Made by a program: the position numbers and the translations under genes. Under the pieces are notes generated by a model. It worked only from the letters and a program-made list of their open reading frames with translations, was not told the origin of the DNA and did no database searches. Below, in pieces: positions 35,040-44,138 of a stretch of DNA of 64,000 nucleotides (positions within the stretch are counted from its first letter, which is position 1; every line of letters begins with the position of its first letter). The stretch spans positions 186,001-250,000 of the forward strand of contig NZ_CP104164.1 of assembly GCF_029981845.1 (NCBI RefSeq). Direction: 5' to 3'. The stretch comes from Candidatus Bandiella numerosa. GTDB lineage: Bacteria; Pseudomonadota; Alphaproteobacteria; Rickettsiales; Midichloriaceae.

Positions 35040-36113
35040 ATGTTAGATAATCACCAATACATTAAGGTCGATTTAGGAAATATTAAGAAAAATTACTTAA
35101 AACTCAAATCCATTATAAATTCAAACAAAACAATATGTTCTGCAGTAGTTAAGGCAAATGCATATGGCTTAGGAATAAGTGAAATAACACAAGCATTAGC
35201 TGATGCAGGTTGTAAGGATTTTTGGGTCACAAATTTAGAGGAAGCATATTTGGTTAAGGATAACTCTCAAAAATCGAGAATTTACATCTTCCAAGGCGTA
35301 AATAGTGAGGAAGAGTTAGATATTATCGAAGAGAATAACTTTATACCGGTAATAAGCGATAAAACACAGTTAGAATTAATTAATCTTCATTCAAAAAAAA
35401 GACTGAATATTATTTTAAATTTTGATACTGGTATGGGTCGTGATGGAATTCAAATTGAAGAAATTGAATTATTAAATTTAACTAAATGCGAGATTCTTTT
35501 TGTGATGAGCCATTTATCATGCTCTGAACAAAACGATCACTTTTTAAATATAAAGCAGCTAGAAAATTTCAAATTTCTACAAAAATTTTTTCCAGATTCA
35601 AAATTTACTTTTGCAAACTCAGGTGGAATATTTTTAGGTTCTGAATATCACTTTGATATGGTGCGACCTGGAGGGGCATTATATGGGGTCAATGTATCCA
35701 AAGATAAAAATTCCCAAATGCTAAACGTTGTGGAATTTTATGCAAGTGTATTAAATAGAAAGGTGTTTTATAAAAATCAATACGTTGGTTATAATGCCAC
35801 ATATCAAGTAAAAAAGGGTGATAAGATATTAATTTTAAATGTAGGTTACTATGATGGGTACAAAAGAATTTTAAGTAATCAGTCCAAAGTTTATGCTAAA
35901 GGTTTTATTTTGCCAGTTATTGGTGTTGTCAGTATGAATATGATTGCAGTAGATGCTAATCAGTTACCTGAATCTATCTTTATGGAAATAAAAAGTGTTG
36001 AATTAATTGGTGAAAAAATTACTATAGGTAAAATTGCAGAATTAGCAAGTACGGATCAAAAAGAGATATTGACAGGCCTATCCACTAATTGCAGAAAAAT
36101 TTATACATTATAG
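35040..36113 (+). CDS. alr: Alanine racemase
   Basis: Alr is the PLP enzyme that makes D-alanine for peptidoglycan. The 357 residues are standard length. The PLP lysine is Lys38 in VVKANAYGLG, the second catalytic base is Tyr251 in GYNATYQV, and MVRPGGALYG (207-216) is typical. The gene begins a tight same-strand run alr-mlaE-mlaF-fliO-fliP with gaps of 2 to 12 bases or overlaps, although the functions are unrelated. No Shine-Dalgarno is evident at the ATG. Confidence 0.96.
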   Translation: MLDNHQYIKVDLGNIKKNYLKLKSIINSNKTICSAVVKANAYGLGISEITQALADAGCKDFWVTNLEEAYLVKDNSQKSRIYIFQGVNSEEELDIIEENNFIPVISDKTQLELINLHSKKRLNIILNFDTGMGRDGIQIEEIELLNLTKCEILFVMSHLSCSEQNDHFLNIKQLENFKFLQKFFPDSKFTFANSGGIFLGSEYHFDMVRPGGALYGVNVSKDKNSQMLNVVEFYASVLNRKVFYKNQYVGYNATYQVKKGDKILILNVGYYDGYKRILSNQSKVYAKGFILPVIGVVSMNMIAVDANQLPESIFMEIKSVELIGEKITIGKIAELASTDQKEILTGLSTNCRKIYTL

Positions 36114-36115
36114 AT

Positions 36116-36898
36116 ATGATCACATTAAAATACGTTCAAACGCTGGGTATAATTACCTTCAATTTTTTAGAAGGCATAGGAAGACTGGTTATATTTCTTT
36201 TTAATATACTAAGCAAACTCTTTATAGCTCCTGTCTATGTAAAAAAGATATTTCATCAATTAGTTATAATTGGCTTTTATTCATTACCTGTAATTGGACT
36301 TACTGCAATATTTACGGGAGCAGTTTTAGCTTTACAAACCTACACTGGCTTTTCAAGAATGCATGCTGAAAGCTCAATAGCTTCTGTTATCGTGATATCT
36401 ATAACGAGAGAACTTGGGCCTGTGTTAGCAGGATTAATGCTAGCAGGTAGGGTTGCAGGATCAGTAGCTGCTGAAATAGGGGCTATGAAAATCTCTGAAC
36501 AAGTTGATGCATTATATACGCTCAATACTGACCCAATCAAATTTTTAATAATTCCAAAAATAATAGCAGGAACCATAGTTCTTCCTATATTAGTTTTGGT
36601 TTCTGATATTATTGGTATATTCGGAGGTTATTTGATAGCTATATATAAAATAGGATTTGAATATCATTCATATATCAATAGCACCATCAAATTCTTGGAG
36701 TATCAAGATGTGATATCTGGTTTAATCAAAGCAGCTGTTTTTGGGTTTATAGTAACCTTTATAGGTTGTTTTTATGGGTTTAAAACTTCAGGAGGAGCAA
36801 GTGGTGTTGGAATTTCTGCTACACAAGCTGTGGTAACTTCATCTATTTTGATTTTGCTTTTCAATTATATAATAACAGGGTTACTATTCGTAAAATAA
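36116..36898 (+). CDS. mlaE: MlaE-family ABC transporter permease
   Basis: MlaE is the permease of the inner-membrane Mla complex that moves phospholipids to or from the outer membrane. The 260-residue product has about five membrane helices and the family stretch SIASVIVISITRELGPVLAG with LMLAGRVAGSVAAEIGAMK (EQ loop following). I start it at the ATG at 36116, two bases after the alr stop; an in-frame TTG lies inside alr. MlaF follows after two bases. MlaD and MlaB are not nearby, and MlaA/MlaC are 27 kb away. Confidence 0.93.
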   Translation: MITLKYVQTLGIITFNFLEGIGRLVIFLFNILSKLFIAPVYVKKIFHQLVIIGFYSLPVIGLTAIFTGAVLALQTYTGFSRMHAESSIASVIVISITRELGPVLAGLMLAGRVAGSVAAEIGAMKISEQVDALYTLNTDPIKFLIIPKIIAGTIVLPILVLVSDIIGIFGGYLIAIYKIGFEYHSYINSTIKFLEYQDVISGLIKAAVFGFIVTFIGCFYGFKTSGGASGVGISATQAVVTSSILILLFNYIITGLLFVK

Positions 36899-36900
36899 AG

Positions 36901-37641
36901 ATGTCTAGAAACAATTCAATATCAATTAGCAATCTCAGTAAAAGTTTTGATACAAAGCAAGTATTGAAAAACATAAATTTTAATGTGGTCAAAGGTGAGT
37001 CATTTGTTATTATTGGAGGTTCAGGTAGCGGCAAATCTGTACTTCTCAAATGTATTGCAGGATTATTAGACCCTGATGATGGAAGTGAGGTAGTGATAGA
37101 TAACGAATATGTGACACATACTCATATTATTCAGAGACAAAAATTTTTAAAAAAATTTAGTATGCTTTTTCAAGGCAATGCATTGTTTGACAGCTTGCCA
37201 ATTTGGCATAATATTTGTTTTAGCTTGATTAATTCTGGTATTTTAAACACAGAAAAAGCTAAAGAGCATGCAATAGAAATGTTATATTTAGTTGGATTGA
37301 AAGAAGAAATTTTAGAATTATATCCATCTAATTTATCAGGCGGAATGCAAAAAAGAGTCGCAATAGCAAGAGCAATAGCGACAAATCCAGAAATAATGTT
37401 TTTAGATGAACCAACTTCTGGCCTTGACCCTGTTATGTCTGCAACTATTACAAATTTGATTAAAAACATCAGTAAAAAACTAAAATCAACAACTATCACC
37501 ATAACACACGATGTAAAAGTTATGGAAAAATTAGCAGATAGAGTTGCCTTGTTAAGAGAGGGGGAGGTTTTTTGGGTGGATAATCTTAAAAATACTATAG
37601 AAAGTGAAGATGAGTATGTTAAATTGTTTTTAAATAAGTAA
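36901..37641 (+). CDS. mlaF: MlaF-family ABC transporter ATP-binding protein
   Basis: MlaF is the ATPase partner of MlaE. The 246 residues contain Walker A GGSGSGKS (39-46), the Q-loop at LFQGNALFDSLP, the ABC signature LSGGMQKRVAIARA (145-158), Walker B IMFLDE (165-170) with PTSGLDP, and the switch His in ITITHDVK. The gene lies two bases after mlaE. The LFQ-GALFDSL version of the Q-loop is typical of the Mla/Mkl subfamily, which separates it from other ABC ATPases. Confidence 0.94.
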   Translation: MSRNNSISISNLSKSFDTKQVLKNINFNVVKGESFVIIGGSGSGKSVLLKCIAGLLDPDDGSEVVIDNEYVTHTHIIQRQKFLKKFSMLFQGNALFDSLPIWHNICFSLINSGILNTEKAKEHAIEMLYLVGLKEEILELYPSNLSGGMQKRVAIARAIATNPEIMFLDEPTSGLDPVMSATITNLIKNISKKLKSTTITITHDVKVMEKLADRVALLREGEVFWVDNLKNTIESEDEYVKLFLNK

Positions 37642-37653
37642 AATTTAGTTTTA

Positions 37654-37917
37654 ATGGAAACCTCTTTGTATCTAAAGTCTTTTTTTATACTAATATTACT
37701 TATAAGTCTTATTGGCGTAATTATGGTATTAATAAAATTTTTAAAAAATAAAAATTTATTAGGAAATTATTTTACAGCAGATAATAATTTAAAGCTTGAA
37801 GAAACACTAAATATAGATCATAAAAGAAGATTAGTGATGTGTAAATTTAAGAAAAAAAGGTATTTAATTTTGCTTGGTCAACAAGATATTTTGATAGATG
37901 TCATTACTGAAGAATAA
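37654..37917 (+). CDS. fliO: FliO-like flagellar biosynthesis protein
   Basis: FliO is a small membrane protein that stabilises FliP during assembly of the flagellar export gate. The 87-residue product has one N-terminal membrane helix (about 8-30) and a short soluble part (LKLEETLNIDHKRRLVMCKF, KKRYLILLGQQDILIDVI) matching the FliO domain's beta pattern. It overlaps fliP by 20 bases. FliO is poorly conserved, so context with fliP carries much of the weight. Confidence 0.8.
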   Translation: METSLYLKSFFILILLISLIGVIMVLIKFLKNKNLLGNYFTADNNLKLEETLNIDHKRRLVMCKFKKKRYLILLGQQDILIDVITEE

Positions 37918-38662
37918 AAAGTTTATTTGTTTTACCGTATTTCTAGCAATTTTGATTGCAATAGAATGTAACTATGCCTTTGCTCAAGGTATTAATATTG
38001 ATTTTGGAGGGGAAGATGAGCAAACCTTATTCAGCAACAAAGTAATTCAACTTATTGGGTTGATTACTATATTAAGCGTTGCTCCTTCGATTTTAATCAT
38101 GGTAACTTCATTTACGAAAATCACTATTGTTTTTTCAATACTGCGTCATGCCCTCGGGCTACAACAAACGCCTCCGAACATTGTTATTATCAGCTTATCA
38201 TTATTTTTAACTTTTTTTATAATGTCACCTACATTTAATAAAGCTTATGATGATGGATTGTTTCCTCTTATGAATAATCAGATAAATGAAGAAAAAGCTT
38301 GGACTAATATAGCAGATCCTTTTGAAAAATTTATGAAAGAGAATACGAGAGAAAAGGATTTAAATTTATTTAGAGATATTGCAAAGGAAACTCAAAATTT
38401 AGAAAAAGATGAAATACCTTTGAGGGTTATAATACCAGCATTCATGTTAAGTGAGTTAAAAAAAGCTTTTGAAATTGGATTTTTGATTTATTTACCATTT
38501 TTAATCATAGATTTAGTAGTTGCATCGGTATTAATGGGAATGGGAATGATGATGCTTCCACCTGTTATAATATCCTTGCCGTTTAAATTAATTTTCTTTG
38601 TAATGATTGATGGTTGGTATATGCTAAGCGGAAGTTTAGTCAAAAGTTATGGCATAGGTTAG
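37898..38662 (+). CDS. fliP: Flagellar biosynthetic protein FliP
   Basis: FliP forms most of the export gate of the flagellar type III secretion apparatus. The 254-residue protein has a signal peptide (through NYAFAQG), then VAPSILIMVTSFTKITIVFS, LRHALGLQQTPPNIVIISLS, VIIPAFMLSELKKAFEIGF and MGMGMMMLPPVIISLPFKL. These are signature stretches that distinguish FliP from virulence SctR by the cleaved N-terminus and by the neighbouring FliO. Its presence shows that the lineage kept a flagellar export system. The remaining gate genes fliQ, fliR, flhA and flhB are not in the window. Confidence 0.95.
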   Translation: MSLLKNKKFICFTVFLAILIAIECNYAFAQGINIDFGGEDEQTLFSNKVIQLIGLITILSVAPSILIMVTSFTKITIVFSILRHALGLQQTPPNIVIISLSLFLTFFIMSPTFNKAYDDGLFPLMNNQINEEKAWTNIADPFEKFMKENTREKDLNLFRDIAKETQNLEKDEIPLRVIIPAFMLSELKKAFEIGFLIYLPFLIIDLVVASVLMGMGMMMLPPVIISLPFKLIFFVMIDGWYMLSGSLVKSYGIG

Positions 38663-38735
38663 TATGACTGCAAAATCAATCTAACAAGATCTGAGCTTGT
38701 TGATTTATTAATTCTAAAAATATTTGGTAGTTAAA

Positions 38736-41198
38736 ATGAGTTTTAAAGATAAACTGGATATTCCTGAAATAGAAACTAAATGGCAAAAAATTTGGAATTC
38801 ATCTGATATTTATAAATGGGATAGTACTAAGTCTAGAGAGGAAATTTTTTCAATAGATACCCCTCCTCCCACTGTTTCCGGTGAATTACATATGGGTCAT
38901 GTATTTAGTTACACCCAAGCAGATTTTATAGCAAGATTTCAAAGAATGAGTGGTAAATCAGTTTTTTACCCTATAGGTTTTGACGATAATGGACTACCTA
39001 CAGAAAGATTAGTTGAAAAAGTAAAAAAAATTAGAGCTAAAGATTTAAGTAGAGAAGACTTCATAAAAGTGTGTGAAGAGGTAGTTTTAGAAACAGAGGA
39101 AAAATTTAGGAATATTTATAAATCTTTAGGATTAAGCTTTGATTGGGAGCAAGAGTATCAAACAATAAGTTCTAAATCTAAAAAACTCTCTCAAATGTCA
39201 TTTATTGATTTGTATAATAAAAAAAAGATTATAAGAAAATTTGGTCCAAGTTTTTGGGATGTTATAGATCAAACAGCAATAGCTCAAGCTGAAAATGTTG
39301 ATAAAGAACAAACTGGCATACTAAATGACATTAAATTTAAAACTGTAAATGGCGAAGAAATTGTTATTGCAACAACAAGGCCAGAGATGTTGCCAGCCTG
39401 TGTAGCTATTTTTTATCATCCAAATGATGATAGATATCAGCACTTAAAGAATACCAAAGCTATAATACCATTTTTTAATAATCAGGTTCCTATTTTACCG
39501 GACGAAGATGTTGAGCAAGAAAAGGGAACAGGCTTAGTAATGTGTTGTACTTTTGGAGATGTTCAGGATATTGAGTGGTGGAGAAAGCATAAGCTTAACA
39601 CTATTGAATGTATAGATTTGCATGGAAAAATGAAAAATGCGGATTTCCTTAATGGGTTAAAAATTAAGGAAGCTAGAGAGTTGATAATAGAAAAATTAAA
39701 ATCAGAACGACTTTTGCTCAATCAAATTGAAGTTATTCAAAACGTTAAGTGCGCTGAAAGATCAGGAGGAATCCTTGAAATTATCCCCACTTATCAATGG
39801 TACATTGAGGTATTACCCTATAAGAGAGATTTGCATATAAAAAATGATGAATGTAATTGGCATCCAAAATTTATGAAGGATAGGTTAAGTAGCTGGATAG
39901 ATGGCTTGAATCAAGATTGGTGCATTTCTAGGCAAAGATATTTTGGCGTTCCTTTTCCTGTTTGGTATTCAAAAAGGAAAGGAGAGGAGGGAAAGATACT
40001 TGTTGCTAATGTTGCTAAACTTCCTGTTGATCCATATGTTGACTTGCCTGATGGCTATACTCGTCAGGAGGTTAGGCCAGAAATTGATGTTATGGATACA
40101 TGGGCAACGAGCGCGATAACTCCTCAGTTATCAAGTCATGGGGTTAGCGAGGATTTCATGCTTGATAAAGACAGGCACAATAAATTGTTTCCATATGATT
40201 TAAGGCCTCAAGCTCATGAAATTATTAGAACTTGGGCTTTCGGCACTTTAGTTAAGTCATTTTTCCATCAAGATTCTATCCCATGGAAAAATCTTATGAT
40301 TAGTGGGTGGTGTTTGGCTTCAGATAAATCTAAAATGAGCAAATCAAAAGGTAATGTTGTTACGCCAGAAAAATTGATAAAAGATCAGGGAGCTGACGTT
40401 ATAAGGTATTGGGCATCAAGCTCAAAACTTGGAATGGATATAGTATATAGCGATCAAATATTCAAAATTGGTAAAAAATTAGTAACTAAACTTTGGAATG
40501 CAGGTAAATTTGTTGATTTTCATATCAATGGATCAGACAGGAGAATTAATTTTCTTAAAGATGATATTAACAACAGAGATATTTTTTGCGATCTAGATTT
40601 ATGGATCATTTCTAGTTTATATAAGGTGGTCGAAAACGCATCAAACTCCTTTAAAAACTATGAATATTGTGATGCAAGAGTTTTTGTTGAAAATTTCTTC
40701 TGGAACGACTTTTGTGATAATTATCTCGAGTTAGTCAAAACAAGAGTTTACGACGAGGAGAATAAAAATCCAAAAGAAAAGAAAAGCGCGATTTTAACAT
40801 TAAATTACGTCTTTAATACATTGCTAAAACTTTTTGCTCCATACATGCCACATGTCACTGAAGAACTAAATTCCATTTTATATGGAAAAAATAACGAAAT
40901 GGTGAATCAAATTAATATGTGGCCAAAATTAGAGAATTTTTATTACTCAACTGATAGCTTAACTATTGGAACGCATGTTTTAAACATATTAGAGCTAGTG
41001 AGAAAGTATAAATCAACTAAGGAACTTTCACTACGATCAGAGATTGATGAGATTCATTTTAGTGGAAAGGAAATAGCACCTTTAGCCTTATTGGATTTAA
41101 AAAATGCGTGCAACAGTAAAGAAATGAAATATCTGAAAAATATTGAACAACCAGATTTGAGGTCAAACTGCGGTAAATATTCAATACTGGTATTGTGA
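38736..41198 (+). CDS. valS: Valyl-tRNA synthetase (archaeal-like form)
   Basis: ValRS charges tRNA-Val and edits threonine. The 820 residues include the class I HIGH motif as HMGH (52-55, in PPPTVSGELHMGHVFSYTQ), the CP1 editing domain (ATTRPEMLPACVAIFYHP), the WCISRQRYFGVPFPVW stretch and KMSKS at 533-537. The short length and GELHMGHVFSYTQ context resemble archaeal ValRS, as reported for Rickettsia. The ATG at 38736 is preferred over a TTG four codons upstream. A short inverted repeat straddles the convergent boundary with the next gene. Confidence 0.96.
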   Translation: MSFKDKLDIPEIETKWQKIWNSSDIYKWDSTKSREEIFSIDTPPPTVSGELHMGHVFSYTQADFIARFQRMSGKSVFYPIGFDDNGLPTERLVEKVKKIRAKDLSREDFIKVCEEVVLETEEKFRNIYKSLGLSFDWEQEYQTISSKSKKLSQMSFIDLYNKKKIIRKFGPSFWDVIDQTAIAQAENVDKEQTGILNDIKFKTVNGEEIVIATTRPEMLPACVAIFYHPNDDRYQHLKNTKAIIPFFNNQVPILPDEDVEQEKGTGLVMCCTFGDVQDIEWWRKHKLNTIECIDLHGKMKNADFLNGLKIKEARELIIEKLKSERLLLNQIEVIQNVKCAERSGGILEIIPTYQWYIEVLPYKRDLHIKNDECNWHPKFMKDRLSSWIDGLNQDWCISRQRYFGVPFPVWYSKRKGEEGKILVANVAKLPVDPYVDLPDGYTRQEVRPEIDVMDTWATSAITPQLSSHGVSEDFMLDKDRHNKLFPYDLRPQAHEIIRTWAFGTLVKSFFHQDSIPWKNLMISGWCLASDKSKMSKSKGNVVTPEKLIKDQGADVIRYWASSSKLGMDIVYSDQIFKIGKKLVTKLWNAGKFVDFHINGSDRRINFLKDDINNRDIFCDLDLWIISSLYKVVENASNSFKNYEYCDARVFVENFFWNDFCDNYLELVKTRVYDEENKNPKEKKSAILTLNYVFNTLLKLFAPYMPHVTEELNSILYGKNNEMVNQINMWPKLENFYYSTDSLTIGTHVLNILELVRKYKSTKELSLRSEIDEIHFSGKEIAPLALLDLKNACNSKEMKYLKNIEQPDLRSNCGKYSILVL

Positions 41199-41216
41199 TT
41201 TGCTCGCAATTAGCTG

Positions 41217-42065
41217 TTAATTAAAAGCTAATATAATTCCAGCAGATAAATCGTGACCTGTGACTTTTTTGGACACATCATTTGATAACTTGTACTTACC
41301 ATAATTGAAATATCTGGCGCTAAGTTCCAATTCAACTTTTGAAGATACTTTTATTTTTGTTCCAACTCCAACTCTGTATGCAAAGGAGGTTTTATTTTTT
41401 AATGTAGGTGTTTCAGTAAGACCAGTCTTACTTAATTCGCTTTTATTTTCATTAACTTTCATACGAGAAACACCAGCACCAAGTGATAAAAAAGGTACCA
41501 CTCTACCTTCATTTGGAACTTTCAATTTTACTGATGCAACTAAAGCCTGTAGTTTCATTTTGATAATATCGGAAGAAACTTCTTTTAGTGCAATATCAGA
41601 TGATTTTAGCTCAACATCCTCAGATTTATTTTTTGATTTTAAAAACTCCCCTCTTGTAAATATCTTGCTTTCATCTGCTGAATTTTCTGTTGTCGTCATG
41701 ATGCCACATGGACAAAACGTTTTATATGGAATAACTTTATCAGCAAGTTCACATTTATAGTTAATCTTGTGAGAATGTGTGTAATCAACATTACCAACAT
41801 TGTAAGATGATGAATAAATAAAATATTTCATTTGATTAAAAATGAGTTCAGTCTCAATGTAGTTTGAAAAATTATAACCTAATCCAAAGCCATAGCTATC
41901 AGATATAGCAGATATTTTATGATCCTTAGAATCTTTCTTATTTATGCCACCGTATTTTTTATAAATTGGTAATTCTGCTTTTAAATAAATATTTTTAGAA
42001 TGTGCATTGTTTGCAAATATGGATACAAGAAGTAGTACATTCAAAACAAAAAATCTCATATCCAT
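41217..42065 (-). CDS. Outer-membrane beta-barrel protein (surface antigen type)
   Basis: The 282-residue product has a signal peptide (MDMRFFVLNVLLLVSIFA, cleavage near AHS). It then has the alternating pattern and turns of a small OmpA/OmpW-like barrel (YGFGLGYNFSNYIETELIF, VPFLSLGAGVSRMKV, SFAYRVGVGTKIKVSSKVEL) and ends in a typical strand, GIILAFN. A central insertion of about 75 residues holds four Cys, including CPC, and is probably an exposed loop. It resembles rickettsial surface barrels in layout only. It is 36 bases downstream of the Sel1/J-domain gene on the same strand and may share its transcript. An ATG two codons in is an alternative start. Confidence 0.75.
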   Translation of the reverse strand: MDMRFFVLNVLLLVSIFANNAHSKNIYLKAELPIYKKYGGINKKDSKDHKISAISDSYGFGLGYNFSNYIETELIFNQMKYFIYSSSYNVGNVDYTHSHKINYKCELADKVIPYKTFCPCGIMTTTENSADESKIFTRGEFLKSKNKSEDVELKSSDIALKEVSSDIIKMKLQALVASVKLKVPNEGRVVPFLSLGAGVSRMKVNENKSELSKTGLTETPTLKNKTSFAYRVGVGTKIKVSSKVELELSARYFNYGKYKLSNDVSKKVTGHDLSAGIILAFN

Positions 42066-42101
42066 ATTTATAATAAAATTTAATTATAAGAAATTAAATT
42101 T

Positions 42102-44117
42102 TTATAAATCCTCATGCCCTTGAGCATCAACATTAGCGGTTCCTTGATCAGAAAAATCACCTAAATTTGATGTATCAGTATTAGAGGCATCTTTAGCACC
42201 TGTAGCTGTAACCCCTAATTTATGAAGAGCATAAGCTTCATACTGCGAATTAGAATGATTATTTTCAGAACCTTTGTCATACCATTCTTTAGCTGTGCTC
42301 AAATTAATATCTAAATCAACACACCCCTTATGATACATCTGCCCAATTGAATATTCAACATCGTCGTGTAATTTATCATTAAGTATCGACGAAATTACCT
42401 TACTATTATAACCTTCCTTATATAATTTAGTAATTTTTTCATAATCTTCTTTTAACTTACCAGGATTTTTATAGTTTGATATTTTATCTGGATGAGTTTT
42501 TAATGCTATCTTACGATAAGCTTGCTTTAAAGAAGCTTCATCTATCACTTTGATATCTAAGTCGTATCTATCTGCAATTATTTGTGAAGCCTTAAACTTT
42601 GCAGTCTCCATACTCTTCAAGAACCAAACGATTGATTTTTTACAATTCGAAGCAGGGATTTGCTCAAAGTATACTTTTCCAAGTTTATACTGCGAATTGT
42701 AATGACCTTTTTCTGCTGCTTCAGTAAGCAAGTTTATTGTAATATGCTCATTTCCGCTTGAATTAAAGGTAGCCAAATAATATTTAGCATCTAAATTTCC
42801 TTTATCTGCAGCAAAATTCAGCTTTCTTACTGCATCGCTTTTTGTTTTATCTGATGGCGTATTGGTTTTTTCTAAAGTTTTTTTAGCTGATAAATACAGT
42901 GCTTCAGGTAAATTACCTGAAACAGCCATTTCTAAATATTTGTCTTCCAGCTCTCCATTTATCTGTGTAACTTCATGCTTTTCGTACATTCCGCTTGCAT
43001 ATGCTTTAGCCAAAACAAGAGCTGCTTCTGGATCTTTTAAGATGTTAGCTGCTTTAGAGATAAAATCTATGCCTTTGCTACAATAAATTTTCGAAGCACC
43101 AAATAAACTAAAGAAGTAGCTAACTCCTTGAGGATCAATTTCACAATCAGAAAGTATTTTTTTTCCTAAATAAAGCTGTGCTTCAGGATGGTTGTTTTTT
43201 ATAGCCTTTTCTCCCCACTTAAACCCAGATTCAAAATCTGTCTCTTGAAAATAAATTTTAGAAAGCATAAATTGTGCTTTGCTGTGTCCATCATTTGATA
43301 GTTTTTCTAACCACCTTTTACCTAAATTACTATCTTTTTTTTCAAAATTATCGTCTAAATATAGTTTAGCCAATTCATATTTAGCATCTACAGAGCCATT
43401 CTTACTTGCTTCTTCTAATAATTTTAATCCTTTAGTAACATCTTTTGATGCTATTTCTAAACCTTCAGTATAATAAATTCCAAGTAAATAAGTTGCTTCT
43501 GAGTGACTAGCTTCAGATGCAATGTTAAGATATTTTATAGAAATTTTGTAATCGGTTTTTACAAAATCACTTTTAAAATACAATTTACCTAGTAAATAGG
43601 TTGCATCTATATTGCCTTTTTTATAAGCATCTATAAGATAATTCTGTGCTTTAGTGAAGTCATTTTTATCATATAGATACATTTCTCCTAATAAATAGGT
43701 GGAATTTGAATCACCATTTTTACTTGCCTTATCCAAATATTTCATTGCAACATCAACATCTTTTTTAACATCAATTCCTTCTTTATATATACTTCCTAAT
43801 TGATACAGTGCTTTTAAATGATTCTTTTGAGCCGCATTCTCAAATAGAGCCAATGCCTTTGGGATATTTTTTTGAATTCCTTCTCCTTGCAAATATAATT
43901 CTCCCAATTTATAAGCTGCATCAGGATGCTTTTCTGAAGCATCCTTAAGCAAATCAATAGCTATATCTATATCTTTGTATACTTTTGCCCCTTCTAAGTG
44001 TAGGAGCGCTAAATCATATTTAGCACTCGGCACTCCACTTTTTGCAGCTTTTATTAAGTTAGCAAGTTGCTTATCTTCCTCAGAAACTGCTATTTCACTT
44101 CCATATTGTTTATCCAT
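42102..44117 (-). CDS. Sel1-repeat protein with internal J-domain
   Basis: The 671-residue protein consists mainly of about twelve Sel1-like (SLR) repeats of 36 or so residues (for example AAYKLGELYLQGEGIQKNIP and KALYQLGSIYKEGIDVKKDV) from about 30 to 500. A DnaJ-type J-domain follows at about 515-570 (LKQAYRKIALKTHPDK, with HPD at 542-544), then one more Sel1-like repeat and a polar tail. There is no signal peptide. Sel1 repeats mediate protein-protein contacts and are common in effectors of intracellular bacteria; the HPD motif could recruit bacterial or host Hsp70. No annotated function is known to me. Confidence 0.85.
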   Translation of the reverse strand: MDKQYGSEIAVSEEDKQLANLIKAAKSGVPSAKYDLALLHLEGAKVYKDIDIAIDLLKDASEKHPDAAYKLGELYLQGEGIQKNIPKALALFENAAQKNHLKALYQLGSIYKEGIDVKKDVDVAMKYLDKASKNGDSNSTYLLGEMYLYDKNDFTKAQNYLIDAYKKGNIDATYLLGKLYFKSDFVKTDYKISIKYLNIASEASHSEATYLLGIYYTEGLEIASKDVTKGLKLLEEASKNGSVDAKYELAKLYLDDNFEKKDSNLGKRWLEKLSNDGHSKAQFMLSKIYFQETDFESGFKWGEKAIKNNHPEAQLYLGKKILSDCEIDPQGVSYFFSLFGASKIYCSKGIDFISKAANILKDPEAALVLAKAYASGMYEKHEVTQINGELEDKYLEMAVSGNLPEALYLSAKKTLEKTNTPSDKTKSDAVRKLNFAADKGNLDAKYYLATFNSSGNEHITINLLTEAAEKGHYNSQYKLGKVYFEQIPASNCKKSIVWFLKSMETAKFKASQIIADRYDLDIKVIDEASLKQAYRKIALKTHPDKISNYKNPGKLKEDYEKITKLYKEGYNSKVISSILNDKLHDDVEYSIGQMYHKGCVDLDINLSTAKEWYDKGSENNHSNSQYEAYALHKLGVTATGAKDASNTDTSNLGDFSDQGTANVDAQGHEDL

Positions 44118-44138
44118 TGAGAATCTCTCTAATATTTA

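Noticed and set aside
41305..41760. Plus-strand 151-codon ORF
   Set aside because: Antisense to the outer-membrane barrel gene, which has a signal peptide and barrel pattern; the antisense product has no recognisable features.
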